Positions 62,207-64,000 of a stretch of 64,000 bases of DNA are shown in pieces (within the stretch, counting starts at the first letter, position 1; the number at the start of each line of letters is the position of its first letter). Source of the DNA: Sphingomonas sp. TDK1 (GTDB taxonomy: Bacteria > Pseudomonadota > Alphaproteobacteria > Sphingomonadales > Sphingomonadaceae). The DNA lies in NCBI RefSeq assembly GCF_001650735.1, contig NZ_LXVY01000045.1:62001-126000 (forward strand), written 5' to 3'. Both the position numbers and the translations under genes were made by a program. The notes under the pieces were generated by a model that was not told the origin of the DNA, did not search any database, and was given only the letters and a program-made list of their open reading frames with translations.

Positions 62207-62985
62207 TCACCATCACGATCGCCAATCAGAAGGGCGGGGTGGGCAAAACCACGACCGCCATCAATGTCGGCACCGCCCTTGCTGCCACCGGCAAGCGGGT
62301 GCTGCTGATCGATTTCGATCCACAAGGCAACGCGTCGACCGGCCTTGGCATTGGCCGTAGCGATCGCGAGCATTCGAGCTATGACCTACTGGTTTCGGAT
62401 GCGAACCTCGAAGACGTCGCGGTCCCGACCGATGTGCCGGGGCTTGATGTCGTGCCGGCAACGCAGGATCTGTCGGGCGCTGAAATCGAGCTGATCGAGT
62501 TCGACGCGCGGACCCATCGGCTCGATGCGGCGATCCGCCGGCACAGTGCCGAGCGCTGGGACGTCATCCTCGTCGATTGCCCGCCCTCATTGGGCCTGCT
62601 GACGGTGAATGCCATGGTGGCGGCGCATGCGCTGCTGGTGCCGTTGCAGTGCGAGTTCTTTGCGCTGGAAGGACTGAGTCAGCTGCTGAACACGGTGGAG
62701 CGCATCCGCACCCGGTTCAACCCGGGCCTGTCGATCCTGGGCGTGGCCCTTACCATGTATGACCGCCGCAACCGCCTGACCGACCAGGTCTCGGACGATG
62801 TGCGCGCGGTGCTGGGCAGGGTGGTGTTCGACACGGTCATCCCTCGCAATGTCCGCCTGTCGGAGGCGCCGAGCCACGGCGTCCCGGCGCTCATTTATGA
62901 TCATCGTTGCGCCGGCTCTGAAGCCTATATCGCGCTTGCGCGCGAAGTGATCGAACGTCTTCCCAAGTTGCAGAAAGCCGCATGA
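62203..62985 (+). CDS. parA: Chromosome partitioning ATPase ParA
   Basis: 260 residues. Deviant Walker A KGGVGKTT (10-17) with the signature Lys, LLIDFDPQGNAST and VILVDCPPSLGLLTVNAM. ParA binds DNA non-specifically as an ATP dimer and moves ParB-parS complexes toward the new pole. ATGA overlaps with rsmG and, at the end, with parB, so the four genes mnmG-rsmG-parA-parB are coupled. Confidence 0.97.
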   Translation: MITITIANQKGGVGKTTTAINVGTALAATGKRVLLIDFDPQGNASTGLGIGRSDREHSSYDLLVSDANLEDVAVPTDVPGLDVVPATQDLSGAEIELIEFDARTHRLDAAIRRHSAERWDVILVDCPPSLGLLTVNAMVAAHALLVPLQCEFFALEGLSQLLNTVERIRTRFNPGLSILGVALTMYDRRNRLTDQVSDDVRAVLGRVVFDTVIPRNVRLSEAPSHGVPALIYDHRCAGSEAYIALAREVIERLPKLQKAA

Positions 62986-63881
62986 CCGATTCCCCCGCCG
63001 CCGCCCGCAAGCCTCGCCCCGGTCTTGGCCGGGGTCTCTCCGCGCTGCTCGGCGACAGCCTTCCAGAGGAGCCGATCAAGGGTAACCCCACGAGCAATTC
63101 CGGCGTGCGGATGTTGCCGATCAGTTCGCTCGTCGCTGACCCCAACCAGCCGCGCCGTCACTTTGACGAGGAGGCATTGGAGACGCTGGCGGAATCGATC
63201 CGTACGCGCGGGCTGATCCAGCCGATCTTCGTGCGGCCCCATGGCCAGAGCTTCCAGATCGTCGCCGGCGAGCGTCGTTGGCGTGCGGCGCAGCGTGCGC
63301 GTCTGCACGAGGTGCCGGTGATCGTTCGCGAGCTGAGCGACGCCGAGACGCTCGAAATCGCGCTGATCGAGAATATCCAGCGTCAGGATCTGAACGCGAT
63401 CGAAGAAGCGGAAGGCTATGCCCGTTTGATCCGTGAATTCGGTCACACCCAGGAGGCGCTGGGGAAGATCGTACACAAATCGCGTAGCCACATCGCCAAC
63501 CTGCTTCGACTGCTTGATCTGCCTGAGCCGGTGCGGGAGATGGTTGTCGATCGCTCGCTGGAGATGGGCCATGCCCGCGCATTGATCGGTGCACCGGATC
63601 CGGAGAAGCTTGCTCAGGAGGTGGTCACAAAGGGGTTGTCCGTTCGGGATACGGAGAAGCTGGCGCGGACCGCCAAGCCGGCCCCCAAGCGCAAGGCGAG
63701 CAGCGCGCCGACGGCGGAGCGCGACCCCGATATTGCTGCACTGGAGCGGCATCTGGGTGATGTGCTCGGCCTCAACGTGCGGATCGCGCATGCGGAGAAG
63801 GGCGGCACACTCACGGTGGGGTATTCCACGCTCGACCAGCTCGACATGGTTTGCCAGCGGCTTACCGGCGAGCGAATCTGA
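62982..63881 (+). CDS. parB: Chromosome partitioning CTPase ParB
   Basis: 299 residues. N-terminal ParA-contact KPRPGLGRGLSALLGD, CTP-binding domain with DPNQPRRHFDEEALETLAES and the GERRWRAA motif (box II), the HTH LGKIVHKSRSHIANLLRLLD for parS, and a C-terminal dimer domain (about 250-299). It loads on parS, spreads as a CTP-gated clamp and recruits SMC. Confidence 0.97.
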   Translation: MTDSPAAARKPRPGLGRGLSALLGDSLPEEPIKGNPTSNSGVRMLPISSLVADPNQPRRHFDEEALETLAESIRTRGLIQPIFVRPHGQSFQIVAGERRWRAAQRARLHEVPVIVRELSDAETLEIALIENIQRQDLNAIEEAEGYARLIREFGHTQEALGKIVHKSRSHIANLLRLLDLPEPVREMVVDRSLEMGHARALIGAPDPEKLAQEVVTKGLSVRDTEKLARTAKPAPKRKASSAPTAERDPDIAALERHLGDVLGLNVRIAHAEKGGTLTVGYSTLDQLDMVCQRLTGERI

Positions 63882-63925
63882 CTAGGTTCCGCTGCCCTTA
63901 GTGGCAGGTTTGAGGGGGGCAGGGC

Positions 63926-63947
63926 GCATGGCAGCATGATGCCATGC
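63926..63947. repeat. Palindromic hairpin after parB
   Basis: GCATGGCA-GCATGA-TGCCATGC, with an alternative CAGCATG / CATGCTG pairing. It lies 45 bp past parB; no T run. The remaining bases (63948-64000) show no gene. Confidence 0.5.
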
Positions 63948-64000
63948 TGCGCACTACCTCCGACCGGACTGCCATATTGTCGTTTGATTTCCCGCTATCG

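Overview
The window is about 66% GC chromosomal DNA of an alphaproteobacterium, most likely a member of the Sphingomonadales (Sphingomonas or a close relative). Pointers are the gene set (class I lysyl-tRNA synthetase, CrtZ-type carotenoid hydroxylase, DUF6489, DUF1489 and DUF1491 proteins, MmcB, a bacterial CDC48), the GC-rich CCTCCCCC repeats, and the order ppsR - origin - hemE - hemJ - rho - mnmE - mnmG - rsmG - parA - parB. The genus is an inference. No phage, insertion sequence, CRISPR array or rRNA is visible; one tRNA is present.

Layout. 1-9 kb: end of lysC, a nitronate-monooxygenase-like flavoprotein, ptsP, rodZ, cpoB, tilS and ftsH, all on the plus strand, closed by a strong terminator and followed by a frameshifted small gene. 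9-17.5 kb: DUF1489, mgtE, a cyclophilin, sucC without sucD, a GFA-fold protein and etfBA, then a minus-strand fasciclin / anti-sigma / ECF sigma set. 17.6-31.5 kb: two transporters, nhaA, class I lysyl-tRNA synthetase, feoBA with a candidate Fur site, a 36-residue acidic protein, DUF72, a FadR-type regulator, DUF2147, tRNA-Gly(GCC), a thioredoxin-TPR protein, a Lon-N-domain protein, and glnK-amtB behind a clear sigma-54 promoter. 31.6-46 kb: DUF442, recQ, GAF, HerA-like ATPase, PAP2, CDC48 (with a 5' region that looks like an sRNA or an attenuator), LysR, crtZ, msrB, PBP1A, DUF45, YcgN, SCO1 and ankyrin genes.

46-64 kb is the origin region. Every gene from 45.9 to 52.8 kb is on the minus strand (mmcB, cell-wall hydrolase, DUF1491, thioesterase, ptsN, hpf, dnaQ, coaE, aroE, maf, ppsR). 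From 53.09 kb the genes are mostly plus (hemE, hemJ, rho, terC, mnmE, mnmG, rsmG, parA, parB). The 288-bp gap where they diverge carries degenerate DnaA boxes and a dense cluster of GANTC sites, and lies between ppsR and hemE as Cori does in Caulobacter. Three parS-like palindromes lie 6.6-9 kb to the right, around mnmG and rsmG and next to parAB; rsmG also carries a perfect DnaA box.

Together the genes cover chromosome replication and segregation (oriC, dnaQ, parABS), tRNA modification and decoding (tilS, mnmE, mnmG, lysyl-tRNA synthetase, tRNA-Gly), nitrogen and PTS-Ntr signalling (ptsP, ptsN, glnK, amtB), envelope growth (rodZ, PBP1A, cpoB, ftsH, SleB-like hydrolase), metal and ion transport (mgtE, feoAB, nhaA) and haem synthesis (hemE, hemJ). 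The observations most worth following are the origin with its GANTC cluster, the DnaA boxes inside rsmG, the promoter-terminator unit ahead of CDC48, and the SigK/RskA/fasciclin-like set.
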